Part shown: in pieces, positions 52,527-61,446 of the stretch | How the letters are laid out: each line of letters begins with the position of its first letter | How positions within the stretch are numbered: the stretch's first letter is position 1 | Source of the DNA: Peribacillus frigoritolerans | Lineage (GTDB): Bacteria > Bacillota > Bacilli > Bacillales > DSM-1321 | DNA length: 64,000 nt | Direction of reading: 5' to 3' | Assembly: GCF_040250305.1 (NCBI RefSeq) | Contig: NZ_CP158190.1 | Coordinates: 2,698,001-2,762,000, forward strand | Position numbers and translations under genes: made by a program | The notes under the pieces: generated by a model | Seen by the model: the letters and a program-made list of their open reading frames with translations, nothing else | Databases searched by the model: none | What the model was told of the DNA's origin: nothing

Positions 52527-53903
52527 TTATTCTCCATTTGAAATGAGCTTGATTTTATCACGAAGGCTTCTTTCAGAAATTTTTAAGATTTGAGCTGTTT
52601 TTTGCCGATGGTTTTTACAGTATTGAAGAGTGGCCGTTATGACCTTTTCTTCTATCTCTTTCATGGAAATGCCGATGGGAATCCTGAAACTGGTAAAATC
52701 GTCGTCATTGCCATCCGGCTGGAGAATGAACTTTTGTTCTTGTACATATTGCGGCAAGTCGGTTTCTTCCATTCTTTTCGAGTTTGATAGGGCAATAGCA
52801 TATTCTATAATGTTACCAAGCTCACGGACATTCCCAGGGTAATGATAATCCAGTAAAATCCGACGTGCGGTTGCCGAGAACATCTTTTCTTCACGATTCA
52901 TATCCTTAGCGTGTTTTTTTATAAAATAATCCATAAGGATCGGTAAATCTTCTTTTCTATCTCTTAAAGGCGGCATCAAGATGGGAATGACATTTAGCCT
53001 GAAAAACAAATCCTCCCTAAATTCCCCTTCCATCACCATTTGTTCCAGGTTTTTATTGGCTGCACTTATAATACGGACGTCCAATGAGATTTTTGTATTG
53101 GATCCCAGAGGCGTCACTTCCCGTTCCTGCAATACCCTTAATAATTTGGCTTGAAGTGGAAGGGGCATTTCACTAATCTCATCCAGAAAAAGGATGCCTC
53201 CATTAGCAGCAACGAATTTCCCTTCCTTCCTCTGAGTTGCACCGGAAAATGCTCCCTTCTCGTAACCGAACAATTCAGATTCCAGCAGCATCTCAGGAAT
53301 TGCTGCACAATTGACAATCTGAATGGGATTGTTTTTCCTTCTTCCCAGCGTATGGATGTTTCGGGCTACAAGCTCCTTTCCAGTACCACTCTCACCCGTG
53401 ATAAGAACACTGGAATCAATATCTTTCACTCTTTCGATCATTGAGAAAATACGCTGCATCGCCTTGCTGTTACCAAGGAAGTTACCAAATCCCTTTTGAA
53501 TCTCTAATTCTTCATGTAATGTCTCCAATTGATTGGACATCTGTTTGAATTCGGCTGCCCTCATCAAGAGCAAAGAAAGCTCTTCTATATTAATTGGCTT
53601 TTCAATATAGTAGTAGGCGCCTTTTTTTATGGCCTCGATGGAAGTTTCAATGGAAGAATAGGCAGTCATCATGATGACTGTCACGTTAGGTGATATTTGT
53701 TTGATTTTCTGTAGGACATCAAGTCCACTTTTATTCCCTATTCTCAAATCAAGTAATACAATATCAAAGTGCTGATTCTCGATCTTCCGAAGACCCTCAT
53801 CGGGGTCAGTAGTTGTTACGACTTGATAGGAATCTTCCAATGCAAAGCTAAGAGCGGTGCAAATAGCAGGTTCATCATCAATCACCAATACATGCATTTT
53901 CAT
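52527..53903 (-). CDS. NtrC-family sigma-54-dependent response regulator
   Basis: A 458-residue regulator: receiver (VIDDEP, phospho-Asp52 in VLLDLRIG, MMTAYSS, EKPIN), AAA+ domain (Walker A GESGTGKE, loop GAFSGA instead of the common GAFTGA, FLDEISE) and C-terminal Fis-type helix-turn-helix (RQKTAQILKISERSLRDKI). It resembles DctD/AtoC. It is encoded with the sensor kinase, 24 bp apart, and directly upstream of a -24/-12 promoter. It therefore very likely activates the TAXI-ABC operon. Confidence 0.9.
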   Translation of the reverse strand: MKMHVLVIDDEPAICTALSFALEDSYQVVTTTDPDEGLRKIENQHFDIVLLDLRIGNKSGLDVLQKIKQISPNVTVIMMTAYSSIETSIEAIKKGAYYYIEKPINIEELSLLLMRAAEFKQMSNQLETLHEELEIQKGFGNFLGNSKAMQRIFSMIERVKDIDSSVLITGESGTGKELVARNIHTLGRRKNNPIQIVNCAAIPEMLLESELFGYEKGAFSGATQRKEGKFVAANGGILFLDEISEMPLPLQAKLLRVLQEREVTPLGSNTKISLDVRIISAANKNLEQMVMEGEFREDLFFRLNVIPILMPPLRDRKEDLPILMDYFIKKHAKDMNREEKMFSATARRILLDYHYPGNVRELGNIIEYAIALSNSKRMEETDLPQYVQEQKFILQPDGNDDDFTSFRIPIGISMKEIEEKVITATLQYCKNHRQKTAQILKISERSLRDKIKLISNGE

Positions 53904-53927
53904 ATTACTCCTCCTCTTTCCAGGCTT

Positions 53928-55907
53928 CTATTCGATATATAAAGGTAGTAAAATGGTGAATTTCGTTCCTGAATTAGGATAACTTTTCACATGGATATCT
54001 CCGTAATTCTCTTTAATTAGCCTATACGATAACGTAAGTCCCAAACCGACTCCCTTTTCTTTATTTGTGAAAAAAGGTTCGAAAATATGGTTCAGTTCCT
54101 CCTGTTTCATCCCTTTTCCTGTATCGGATATGGTAATCCGCCCTGTCTTTTCGTTCTCTTTATCAATGGTGATATTAATGGTCTTTTCCTTTGTTTCTTC
54201 AACGGCATGAATCGAATTCAACACCAAGTTAAGAAGTACTTGTTGAATTTGTTGTAAATCTATATAAAAAATAAGGTCCTCCTCAATCGTTTGCTCGAAA
54301 TTTATTTGGTTTTTTTCCATTGTCACCTTATGAAAAGCAAGTAATGATATAAGTTCATGAGCGTGGCAATTAGTAATATTGGGCGGACGCGGACGTGCAT
54401 ATTCAATTAAATCGGTAACAATTGCATTCAAACGATTAACTTCAGTAGGCAAGTGTTCCATTAGAACTTGTCGGAATTGAGGATTATCATATTTACTCGG
54501 AAGTAAATCAATGAATGTTTTTATCGATGTCAAAGGATTCCTTATTTCATGTGCGACACCTGCAACTAGTTGACCAAGAGCGTGCAGCTTTTCTTGTGTG
54601 ACCAATTTTTTCTCCAATGTTTTCTTTTCCGTCTCATCACTCATGGAAAGCAAGTATCCGGTTTGCATATCTTCTGAATTGAACATCTTATGCATCGAAT
54701 ATGAAATCATCTTCTGTTCATTTCCCTCATTAAGTACCAAGATCCGAAAAGAACCCGTACGATTATTCTCATTTTGTTCTTGATGTAAAGCTTCGAAATT
54801 CTTCATTAATTGCGAATGATTCATAAAATTCAGAATCATTTCCTTGGAAATGTTGAGAATGTCCGATGCCTTTGCATTGCAGCTGGTAATCATGAAATCG
54901 AGATCGAATGTAATGATTCCATTATTGATATTGTTTAAGATTTGATCTTTGAATGCTTCAGCGTTAGCGATGTTTTGCCGTTGTTTCTCTAAATCCTTAT
55001 TTAATAAATGTAATTTTAACGTCTGGTTATGAACGGATTTTTTTAGCTTTTGATTCCATATGTAAATGATTAAAAGGATAAGGGCTACCGCAGTTAAGCT
55101 GATAATCAACCAGAATATGAATTGCTCCAGCCTGGCAATTTTTTGATTGGATTGTGGCATGACCCATTTATCGATTATCCCATTGATATTTCGGTTTGCT
55201 TTAAGTTCTGTGAGTGTATTGTCCATCATGAAAAGAAGCGATTGATTCCCTTTTTTTACTGCAATCGTATAATCCGCGGGTTCAATGACTTCATCGAGAA
55301 TGATGTAATTCTTTTCTTGGCGGAATTTTTTCAAATAGAAAGCTGCAGTCCATTTGTTTCCGATGAATACATCTGCACGGTTGTTCAATAATGTTAAAAT
55401 ACCCGAGTATTGATTCGAAACGGTCGTTAAATTTGTATTCCTCATATTGAGAAATGTACTGATTACTGGAGTGTTATGGTCAAGGACAACATGTGAATCA
55501 CGTAAATCAGTTAACGTATGAATATCCTGTTTCCTATTACTGGGAATGATTATTGATTGGGACATTGTAAAATAGGATTGAGTGAAATCAAGTTGGTTAT
55601 CTTTTTCGGTATTATAGGTACTTCCAACAATTGCATCGATTGTTCCGTTACTTAAGGCTTTTTCGGCATCTTCCATCCTCATCGGAATATATTTGAAATC
55701 TACACCATTATAATTTGCTATTTCCTCCATTAAATCAATATTGATGCCTGTCAGCTCACCAGCTTCATTTTCATATGAAAATGGTGGAAGAGCACTTTCT
55801 CCAGCAATTATAAAAGTCTTTTGGTCAGCAAAAACAGCGGGAGACCAAAGCGATTGAACAAAAACTATCAAGCAAAATATACTTAGTTTAAACAGCTGCT
55901 TTTTAAT
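53928..55907 (-). CDS. Sensor histidine kinase with periplasmic-type solute-binding domain
   Basis: A protein of about 659 residues: signal peptide ending AVFA-DQK, an SBP family 3 domain (FIIAGESALPPFSYENEAGELTGINIDLMEEIA ... GSTYNTEK), a membrane segment (FWLIISLTAVALILLIIYIW), a PAS domain, an H-box AHEIRNPLTSIKTFIDLL and HATPase (DTGKGM, GVGLGLTL). I take the start as an ATT codon at 55907, 7 nt after AGGAGG, because it gives a perfect signal peptide (IKKQLFKLSIFCLIVFVQSL). A TTG at 55871 has no ribosome site. It senses an extracellular amino-acid-like ligand and drives the NtrC-type regulator. Confidence 0.85.
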   Translation of the reverse strand: MKKQLFKLSIFCLIVFVQSLWSPAVFADQKTFIIAGESALPPFSYENEAGELTGINIDLMEEIANYNGVDFKYIPMRMEDAEKALSNGTIDAIVGSTYNTEKDNQLDFTQSYFTMSQSIIIPSNRKQDIHTLTDLRDSHVVLDHNTPVISTFLNMRNTNLTTVSNQYSGILTLLNNRADVFIGNKWTAAFYLKKFRQEKNYIILDEVIEPADYTIAVKKGNQSLLFMMDNTLTELKANRNINGIIDKWVMPQSNQKIARLEQFIFWLIISLTAVALILLIIYIWNQKLKKSVHNQTLKLHLLNKDLEKQRQNIANAEAFKDQILNNINNGIITFDLDFMITSCNAKASDILNISKEMILNFMNHSQLMKNFEALHQEQNENNRTGSFRILVLNEGNEQKMISYSMHKMFNSEDMQTGYLLSMSDETEKKTLEKKLVTQEKLHALGQLVAGVAHEIRNPLTSIKTFIDLLPSKYDNPQFRQVLMEHLPTEVNRLNAIVTDLIEYARPRPPNITNCHAHELISLLAFHKVTMEKNQINFEQTIEEDLIFYIDLQQIQQVLLNLVLNSIHAVEETKEKTINITIDKENEKTGRITISDTGKGMKQEELNHIFEPFFTNKEKGVGLGLTLSYRLIKENYGDIHVKSYPNSGTKFTILLPLYIE

Positions 55908-56392
55908 TAAAAGCCCTCCTTCTGTGTCAAAATCCTTGCAGTCAGTAATCCTCGGCTAAAAACATCATGATTATATACTTCTCCAATTAAGACTTGAACC
56001 CTTTAAAATGGAAAGAATTCTTGACACAATCTAACAATTATCTACAAAAAGGTATGTGATTCTGTCTTACCAAATAAATATAACCCCAGCAACCTGTGAT
56101 GGGTTTTAAGATTAGAAATAGGTTTCTTATTTTAAATAGTAAGAAGATCCAGTTTGTTTTTTTAATAAATCCAGTTGATTTCATAAATTCGCCTCCTTTC
56201 CACTACCTGTCTGCTGAACCTCCTCGACGCATTCGTCTGTGGGGTCTCAGCTAGCCAGTTGAGCAGGGATGTCGCATATTTCTTCAATCTAATGAGGGTT
56301 TCATTCTAAAAACATTAAGGATAAACAAGTCTTTCTATAAAATCATGGTTTGTTTTCAGACCTTACGGAACATACAGATACATTGGCCAAAT
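55908..56392. other. Intergenic stretch with a GC-rich repeat
   Basis: Apart from the repeat at 56188-56310 no gene is evident. The start region of the kinase with its unusual ATT codon lies at the left end. Confidence 0.5.
56188..56310. repeat. GC-rich interspersed repeat, copy 1
   Basis: CCTTTCCACT ... CGTCTGTGGGGTCTCAGCTAGCC ... CAGGGATGTCGCATATTTCTTCAATCT matches 61690-61815 in order and orientation, and as reverse complement resembles the repeats at 58980 and 60045 (GCGACA-CTCC ... GAGACCC). Confidence 0.7.
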
Positions 56393-56505
56393 TTATGTTA
56401 AAGTATTTTCAATTTCAATGCTTTTTAACATTTGCCGTAACGCTCCAAGATGATGAGCCGAGTGGGCAATGGTCGCATTGACATTTGTCGGCCATTTTCC
56501 TATAT
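56393..56505 (-). pseudogene. DinB-family gene fragment (3' end only)
   Basis: About 35 codons, from GKWPTNVNATIAHSAHHLGAL to a new tail and TAA, are nearly identical to the end of the DinB gene at 59098-59559. The upstream 120 codons are absent. It is a partial duplicate or deletion relic, and has its own hairpin nearby. Confidence 0.75.
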
Positions 56506-56514
56506 AGAAATTTC

Positions 56515-56563
56515 AAAAAAAGCCCAATTTCTCAGTATTAAAATTGAGAAATTGGGCTTTTTG
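56515..56563. terminator. Bidirectional terminator
   Basis: AGCCCAATTTCTCA/TGAGAAATTGGGCT with a 10-nt loop and A-run/T-run ends. It lies between the YdeI-like gene and the DinB fragment. Confidence 0.88.
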
Positions 56564-56655
56564 TTACTCGATAAAAGCACCCTATAATGGAATAACACTT
56601 TATTTTTATTAGGTAGTTTTGTTGAAGATCATTACTTTTTTTCTTATCGAATATA

Positions 56656-57246
56656 CTAATCCTTTAATCCCTTTCCATTGAGAATATTCTGCATGCATTT
56701 TTCAACTCTTGACTCTCGAGTTTTGGATTGTTTTGGTTGAGAAAAATGAAGAATGTATGCTCTTTGCCGTCCCGGGGTCAATGCTTCAAATGCAGTTTTC
56801 AAGGCAGGGATTTCATCGAATTTGTTTTGAAGCTCTTCAGGAATTATGAATTCTGTCTTTTTAAAATTCACTTCCAAACCGGCTTTTTCAACTTCAATGG
56901 CTTCATGAATATAGGCTTTCAGAATGGATTCCGTTGCAACTATTTCTTGAAGATTGGTGAACCGAATCTGGCGCGCCCCCTGTACATTCTCCGTTTGTTG
57001 GATTAGAATCCCATGGGTATCCTTTAACAAGGCACCTTTGTGAAACAGAAGCGCACAATATTCTTTAAATCCATGTATTAAAACGATGTTTTTTTTCTCA
57101 AACGTAAAACAAGGATGCATCCACTTAAATTCTTCGGTCAGCTCACAGTCAAGAACGATATTTCTCAGCGTCTCATATTCTTCCTTCCACTTTGTAGCTT
57201 TACTTAAAAATTCATCAACCTTAGGATTCATACTATTTGTCATCAC
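56656..57246 (-). CDS. YdeI/OmpD-associated-family protein
   Basis: A 196-residue protein. The first two thirds are a DUF1801-like domain (FKWMHPCFTFEKKNIVLIHGFKEYCALLFHKGALL). The C-terminal part is the YdeI/omdA tail (ALTPGRQRAYILHFSQPKQSKTRESRVEKCMQNIL), which binds small ligands or nucleic acid. In E. coli and Bacillus, YdeI proteins are linked to resistance to cationic antimicrobials, but the mechanism is unknown. The start MMTNSMNPKV has several possible Met codons. It is a single gene next to an ArsR-AHSA1 fusion. Confidence 0.8.
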   Translation of the reverse strand: MMTNSMNPKVDEFLSKATKWKEEYETLRNIVLDCELTEEFKWMHPCFTFEKKNIVLIHGFKEYCALLFHKGALLKDTHGILIQQTENVQGARQIRFTNLQEIVATESILKAYIHEAIEVEKAGLEVNFKKTEFIIPEELQNKFDEIPALKTAFEALTPGRQRAYILHFSQPKQSKTRESRVEKCMQNILNGKGLKD

Positions 57247-57306
57247 GGAACACTCCTCTTTCCGAGCAGTTTGCTTTTCTTATACGTTAGCTAAAAACTA
57301 AAAAAC

Positions 57307-58032
57307 TTACATTTCCTCTAACAATTTATTAAGATCTTCGCCCATTTTCGCCCAACCATATTTCGCACCATTGAACGCTTGATCTTCTTTTTCAAATCCT
57401 GATTGTTCAAGATGTAAATAGGTTGTTCCATCCTCGTGCTTTAATGTCCATGTGACTGTAGTATTTATCCCGCCACCTACCCAAGTGTAAGATAACCTAT
57501 AAGGCTCCTCAACTTCAAGAACTTCGGAATCGATAACTAAATTCCACTGTTCATTCCGGAACTGAAATTTATGTCCGAGGACAGGTTTAATATCATTAGC
57601 CATTACCCACTTCGCAAGAGTATTTGCATCCGTTAAGGAGTACCATACCTTCTCGATTGGGCTCTTAAAATTAAATTCTTGTGATACTGTTAAATTCATC
57701 TTTTGTTCCTCCTCTAATATTTGGTTTAAAAGTAGCATTCTTTCACTCCAGAATTTCCTGTAAAACGATACCCAATCCTCAATTTCCCTCAACGGGGCAG
57801 CATTCAGCCGATAACGCGTTTCCCTGCCGACCTTTCTGCTGATTACGAGACGAGCCTCTTTAAGGATTGCCAAATGCTTCGAAACCGCAGTTCGACCCAT
57901 TTCAAAATGAACGGTCAACTCATTGAGTGGCAATTCTTCCACGTCCGCCAACAAACGTAGCAATTTACGTCTTGTTGGGTCAGCGATGGCCACATAAATA
58001 TCACGCTCTTGATTTTGATTTTGCTCGTTCAA
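57307..58032 (-). CDS. ArsR-type regulator fused to an AHSA1/SRPBCC domain
   Basis: A protein of about 241 residues. Residues 1-90 form a winged helix (DPTRRKLLRLLADVEELPLNELTVHFEMGRTAVSKHLAILKEARLVISRKVGRETRYRL). Residues 115-240 form an AHSA1-type START-like fold (FNFKSPIEKVWYSLTDANTLAKWVM ... YSTWVGGGINTTVTWTL-like stretch). The two domains are usually encoded as separate adjacent genes. The start is TTG 58032, after GGGGGGTGA. Two palindromic operators lie just upstream, so it probably represses itself in response to a hydrophobic ligand. Confidence 0.82.
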   Translation of the reverse strand: MNEQNQNQERDIYVAIADPTRRKLLRLLADVEELPLNELTVHFEMGRTAVSKHLAILKEARLVISRKVGRETRYRLNAAPLREIEDWVSFYRKFWSERMLLLNQILEEEQKMNLTVSQEFNFKSPIEKVWYSLTDANTLAKWVMANDIKPVLGHKFQFRNEQWNLVIDSEVLEVEEPYRLSYTWVGGGINTTVTWTLKHEDGTTYLHLEQSGFEKEDQAFNGAKYGWAKMGEDLNKLLEEM

Positions 58033-58051
58033 AATCACCCCCCCTTTATTG

Positions 58052-58094
58052 GACACCAATTAGTGTCTTTTATTATATGACACCAATTGGTGTC
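58052..58094. promoter_or_regulatory. Two palindromic operators of the ArsR-AHSA1 gene
   Basis: GACACCAATTAGTGTC (58052-58067) and GACACCAATTGGTGTC (58079-58094, perfect) are spaced 27 bp centre to centre. They overlap the expected promoter of the ArsR-type gene. Confidence 0.75.
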
Positions 58095-58271
58095 CTGTCA
58101 ATTTTATTATTGACATCAAGGTATTTGTTTTATTCGCCTATCATCAAGTATATTGGTTCCTTCTTTAATAGTTGTTGAATCGAATAGGCTTCAAACTTAT
58201 TAAATCCTTTTACAACTAAATTTCCCTGTTTGATAAACTACATTTCTTCACAAACTATCGCTTTTACATAA

Positions 58272-58710
58272 ATGACCAGCTAATAGCCGCTTTGTTGCAA
58301 AAGATCACAAACGAAAACGGGCATCCTAAAAAATTTCGTAATCTTGGAATTGAGCAGCGATATATCCTCATTGATAAGCAAAGTGGAAAGAATTTAACCG
58401 GTCCTCAATATCAGGCAATGCTCTTAATCATTTGCGGAGGCGGAGATTTATTATTACTTGATTCACTAGCATAGGATAGAGATTATGCTGGTATCAATCG
58501 AGAATGGAAGTATATTACCCGAGATCCGAACGCAGATATTGTGGTACTAGAAAAAGAGACACTTTTGATAGGAAGAAATCCAGAGGGTGGGTGATAGCGG
58601 CAAATTAATGGAGGACCAAATTTTAACTCTGCTTTTATATGTTGCTGAGTAGGAACGTATAAAAATTAGCAACGACAGGCTTAAGGAATTGAAGTGGCAA
58701 AAGTAAAGAC
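58272..58710 (+). pseudogene. Serine recombinase (resolvase) remnant
   Basis: In one frame IDKQSGKNLTGPQYQAML, then GGGDLLLLDSLA, a stop, and DRDYAGINREWKYITRDPNADIVVLEKETLL follow the resolvase pattern (DKxSGK..R.QYQ ... GDLL.I.SIDRLGRNY..I..EW.YIT...ADIVVLD). A second stop ends this at about 58593. LLLYVAE and RLKELKWQK further on match the helix after the catalytic domain. The catalytic Ser region is missing. It is a decayed mobile-element gene. Confidence 0.65.
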
Positions 58711-58979
58711 GTGAGATTGGGAAGACGTAAGTCTGAAATTAATAGACTTCATTCAAAAGGAATCAACGATCAGATTTTACAAACCCACAAATAAAAAGAT
58801 CCAAGATTTTGCATCATATATAATAGTGAAAAAAATGAAGGATAATCAAGTTGTTTTAAAAATGAGGTAAAAATCCCCCTCGATAAAATCATGAGAGGGG
58901 TTGGGGATGAGTCCACTCCATTAGGTCGAGAAACTCACTGAAAAGCACCTGTTTTTTTTCATTTAAAAAACATTCAAGT

Positions 58980-59090
58980 TAATTGGAGAAGGTATACGAG
59001 ACTCCTGTGGGGAGAGCGCGTACAGGGAGACCCTTTACGCGCAGGCGGAGTGCCCTCGGAAAGCGAGTGCCATACGTTCCAATCATTTTA
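58980..59090. repeat. GC-rich interspersed repeat, copy 2
   Basis: ATTGGAGAAGGTATACGAGACTCCTGTGGGGAGAGCG ... CGGAAAGCGAGTGCCATACG is a diverged copy of 60045-60180. Confidence 0.75.
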
Positions 59091-59097
59091 CAAACCC

Positions 59098-59559
59098 TCA
59101 ATATGTTTCAAGGCTTTTTATCATTTGCCGTAACGCTCCAAGATGATAAGCCGAGTGGGCAATGGTCGCATTTACATTTGTAAGCCATTTTCCTAAATCG
59201 ATTGTATCGATTTCTGCGAAAAGAGATACATATTCTTTATGTAATTCCTCTCTGATTTCAGCCCATTTCACCTCATCAACAGTAGCAATGGTCCAGCTTG
59301 CTTCCCAATCTTTTTCAAAGTCTGTGCCACTGATCATTGTTCGGATCACCCATAAATAATACCGTATGTGGTCTGAGTGAGCCGCAATTGTCGATCCGTT
59401 TATGAAATGTGAAGCATCTTCTGCGGTTAAATCATCAAGAGTACCAAAAATCCCTGTATTCGGTTTTGATTCAGTATAATAGCTCCCTTCATTTCCCGGT
59501 CCTTCAAACGTTTCTTTCAAAAGCATTTTTATGGAACTTGCCAACGTCTCGCTCATCTC
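59098..59559 (-). CDS. DinB-family protein
   Basis: A protein of about 153 residues with four helices. The metal-binding His residues lie in FINGSTIAAHSDHIRYYLW and TNVNATIAHSAYHLGALRQMI. These are the DinB/YfiT-type ligands for a divalent metal. Members act in thiol-dependent detoxification or DNA-damage responses, but enzymatic roles are mostly unknown. The ATG at 59559 is 6-7 bp after GGGGGGA; a TTG four codons upstream is less likely. The last 33 codons are duplicated at 56393. Confidence 0.82.
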   Translation of the reverse strand, partial: EMSETLASSIKMLLKETFEGPGNEGSYYTESKPNTGIFGTLDDLTAEDASHFINGSTIAAHSDHIRYYLWVIRTMISGTDFEKDWEASWTIATVDEVKWAEIREELHKEYVSLFAEIDTIDLGKWLTNVNATIAHSAYHLGALRQMIKSLETY

Positions 59560-59571
59560 AAATCCCCCCAA

Positions 59572-60044
59572 TTAATTTAATCGACTTCATTACTTTATAA
59601 TACAATAAGACAAACCATTAATCCTTTTTATTTTGTTAAATTAATCCAAAAATATCGCAAGTTTAAAGAATTACTCACTAAACTGGCATAAGGTAAGGGC
59701 TTCCTTTAACAGTTAACAACCTTATATGGTATTGACGCTGCTCTTAACATTGTAAATAAAATAAAAACACCTTAAAAAGGCCATTCCTTAAATAAACAGG
59801 AACGGCCTTCAGTTTGTAGACAAAAGGAGTTCGGAATTAAAAATTCAAAGAGAAGTCAATGGCAGCCTCAATTATACGAACCAAATGGTTCGCTGGCACC
59901 AGTCGATCTAAAGTAATCATTTCCTGTTGACTCGCTGAATAGAATCATGATTAGAAAGTATCCTCATCACCTCAAGTTTTTTGTAATTCTATTTTAAAAC
60001 AATGAAGAATATAGGCAAATGGGTTCTATCTTAAAGGTAAAACA
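59572..60044. other. Intergenic stretch with a duplicated hairpin
   Basis: AAGGCCATTCCTTAAATAAA and its partner AGGAACGGCCTT at about 59777-59811 form a terminator-like hairpin. The same sequence recurs at 60244-60277. No gene seen. Confidence 0.55.
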
Positions 60045-60180
60045 AAGTTGATTGGAGCGGGTGTGCGAGACTCCTGCGGGAGAAGCGAGTCCAGGGGAGA
60101 CCCCGCAGGCGCAAGAGCGCCGAGGAGGCTCCCGGACCGCCCGCGGAAAGCGAGTGCCTGGAGAGGATATCAACGTTCAA
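60045..60180. repeat. GC-rich interspersed repeat, copy 3 (most GC-rich)
   Basis: Contains GCGGGTGTGCGAGACTCCTG, GACCCCGCAGGCGCAAGAGC, and CGGAAAGCGAGTGCCTGGAG. Its composition is far above the flanking DNA. This class of repeat is frequent in Bacillus megaterium/simplex-type genomes. Confidence 0.8.
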
Positions 60181-60200
60181 ATTGTACAAACCGTAAAAAA

Positions 60201-60240
60201 ACTGTAGACAAACTCGATTTTTATCTAGTTTGTCTACAGT
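60201..60240. terminator. Hairpin after the GC-rich repeat
   Basis: ACTGTAGACAAACT/AGTTTGTCTACAGT, 14-bp perfect stem. It directly adjoins the repeat and is followed by the duplicated AAGGCC hairpin. Confidence 0.6.
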
Positions 60241-60326
60241 TTGAAGGCCATTCCTTAAATAAACAGGAACGGCCTTAATTATTTATTTAAAAAGTTTGAA
60301 AAGTATAGAATGCTAAAACTAAAGTT

Positions 60327-60647
60327 TTAGTAGCTTTTCAAACGCTCTTCCAGGGACACAATTCTAAACTTTAACTCTTGATTCGAGTCTAAGCCCCCTA
60401 TTACAATTTGATTATCTTCCGTAATGGTGACATATCTGAAGGTTTCTTCTCCGTGAATCTTGATTTTTGTCTCCAATGTCGTTTCCATTTTTGCAAAAAC
60501 TTGATCTGTGTATGTAAGCGGAAGAAGATCATCTAAACCTTCTTCGGGGCTGCCGAGCCACTTAAACATGAAATCTTTCAATGAATATTGTTCAATCATC
60601 GATAAATGATCTTTAAAAATTAATTTGTCAATTGTTATCTCTTTCAA
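60327..60647 (-). CDS. Hypothetical soluble protein
   Basis: A protein of about 106 residues, acidic and mixed alpha/beta (LKEITIDKLIFKDHLSMIEQYSLKDFMFKWLG ... TFRYVTITEDNQIVIGGLDSNQELKFRIVSLEERL). The start is taken as TTG 60647, 8 bp after GAGGAG; an in-frame GTG three codons upstream overlaps that site. I do not recognise a family. It stands alone. Confidence 0.55.
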   Translation of the reverse strand: MKEITIDKLIFKDHLSMIEQYSLKDFMFKWLGSPEEGLDDLLPLTYTDQVFAKMETTLETKIKIHGEETFRYVTITEDNQIVIGGLDSNQELKFRIVSLEERLKSY

Positions 60648-60656
60648 CTTAACCAC

Positions 60657-61011
60657 TCCTCAATAGTATCTAAAGTTTATATGGATAAACTCCTAACATC
60701 AAGGGCATTACAATGACAAACCATTACATTTTGATTACTTGCTTACTAAATAAACCCTTCCCTTCCGTAAAATGGAGTTCTCTAACCTTGAAAACAGATT
60801 TTAGGTTTTATTTTTTCTTAAGAATACCCTTGGATTAACATGAGAGGGATTATTTTCTGTGATTTGCACGTTTTGGTATAGATGATTATCCATGAACCGA
60901 GGATGTTCATTTCAGTCAAAACAGCCCCATTTACATAGGAAAATGGAGGCTGTTTTTCTTATATGGATGTAAAACAACTTTCTGTTAAATGATAGTCCCT
61001 TAAATTACACA
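60657..61011. other. Intergenic stretch
   Basis: A short hairpin (AACAGCCCCATTTACATAGG with AAAATGGAGGCTGTTTTT, about 60919-60957) looks like a terminator. Otherwise nothing recognised. Confidence 0.5.
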
Positions 61012-61437
61012 TTATAATTCTTTTTTTCCTTTAACACCATTTATTGAATAGCTGATTTTGATGTCGGCATTTAATGAGTGATATACTGAACAGTACGTAT
61101 TTTTGGATAATTGAATCGCACGGACCACTTTATCTTCAGGCAGATCACCCTCCAAAAAATAGTGAATATGAAAATCGGTAAACCGTTTAGGGTGATTTTC
61201 AGATCGTGCCCCTTCTATTTCTATTTGAAAAGCCTTTGTTTCAAATCGCATTTTTTTTAATATCATTACAATATCAATACCTGTGCACCCAGCAAGAGAA
61301 TGTAAAAGTAACTCCGTGGGTCTGGCTCCGCTATTTTTTCCTCCTACTTCTTCGGCAGCATCCATCTTAATTTCATGTCCCGACGGAGTTGTGCCAGAAA
61401 AGGCCATTTCCCCTGTCCATGTAATCATTGTCTTCAT
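61012..61437 (-). CDS. OsmC-family protein
   Basis: A protein of about 141 residues. The two redox Cys of OsmC/Ohr-type peroxidases are in LAGCTGIDIVMILKKM and KNTYCSVYHSL. It is of the YhfA/OsmC-like branch. GARPTELLLHSLAGC is the signature. It reduces organic hydroperoxides, or handles related thiol chemistry. The start is ATG 61437 or the TTG three codons upstream; GGGAGG lies 11 and 2 bp ahead of these respectively. It is a single gene. Confidence 0.82.
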   Translation of the reverse strand: MKTMITWTGEMAFSGTTPSGHEIKMDAAEEVGGKNSGARPTELLLHSLAGCTGIDIVMILKKMRFETKAFQIEIEGARSENHPKRFTDFHIHYFLEGDLPEDKVVRAIQLSKNTYCSVYHSLNADIKISYSINGVKGKKEL

Positions 61438-61446
61438 ATATTTCAA

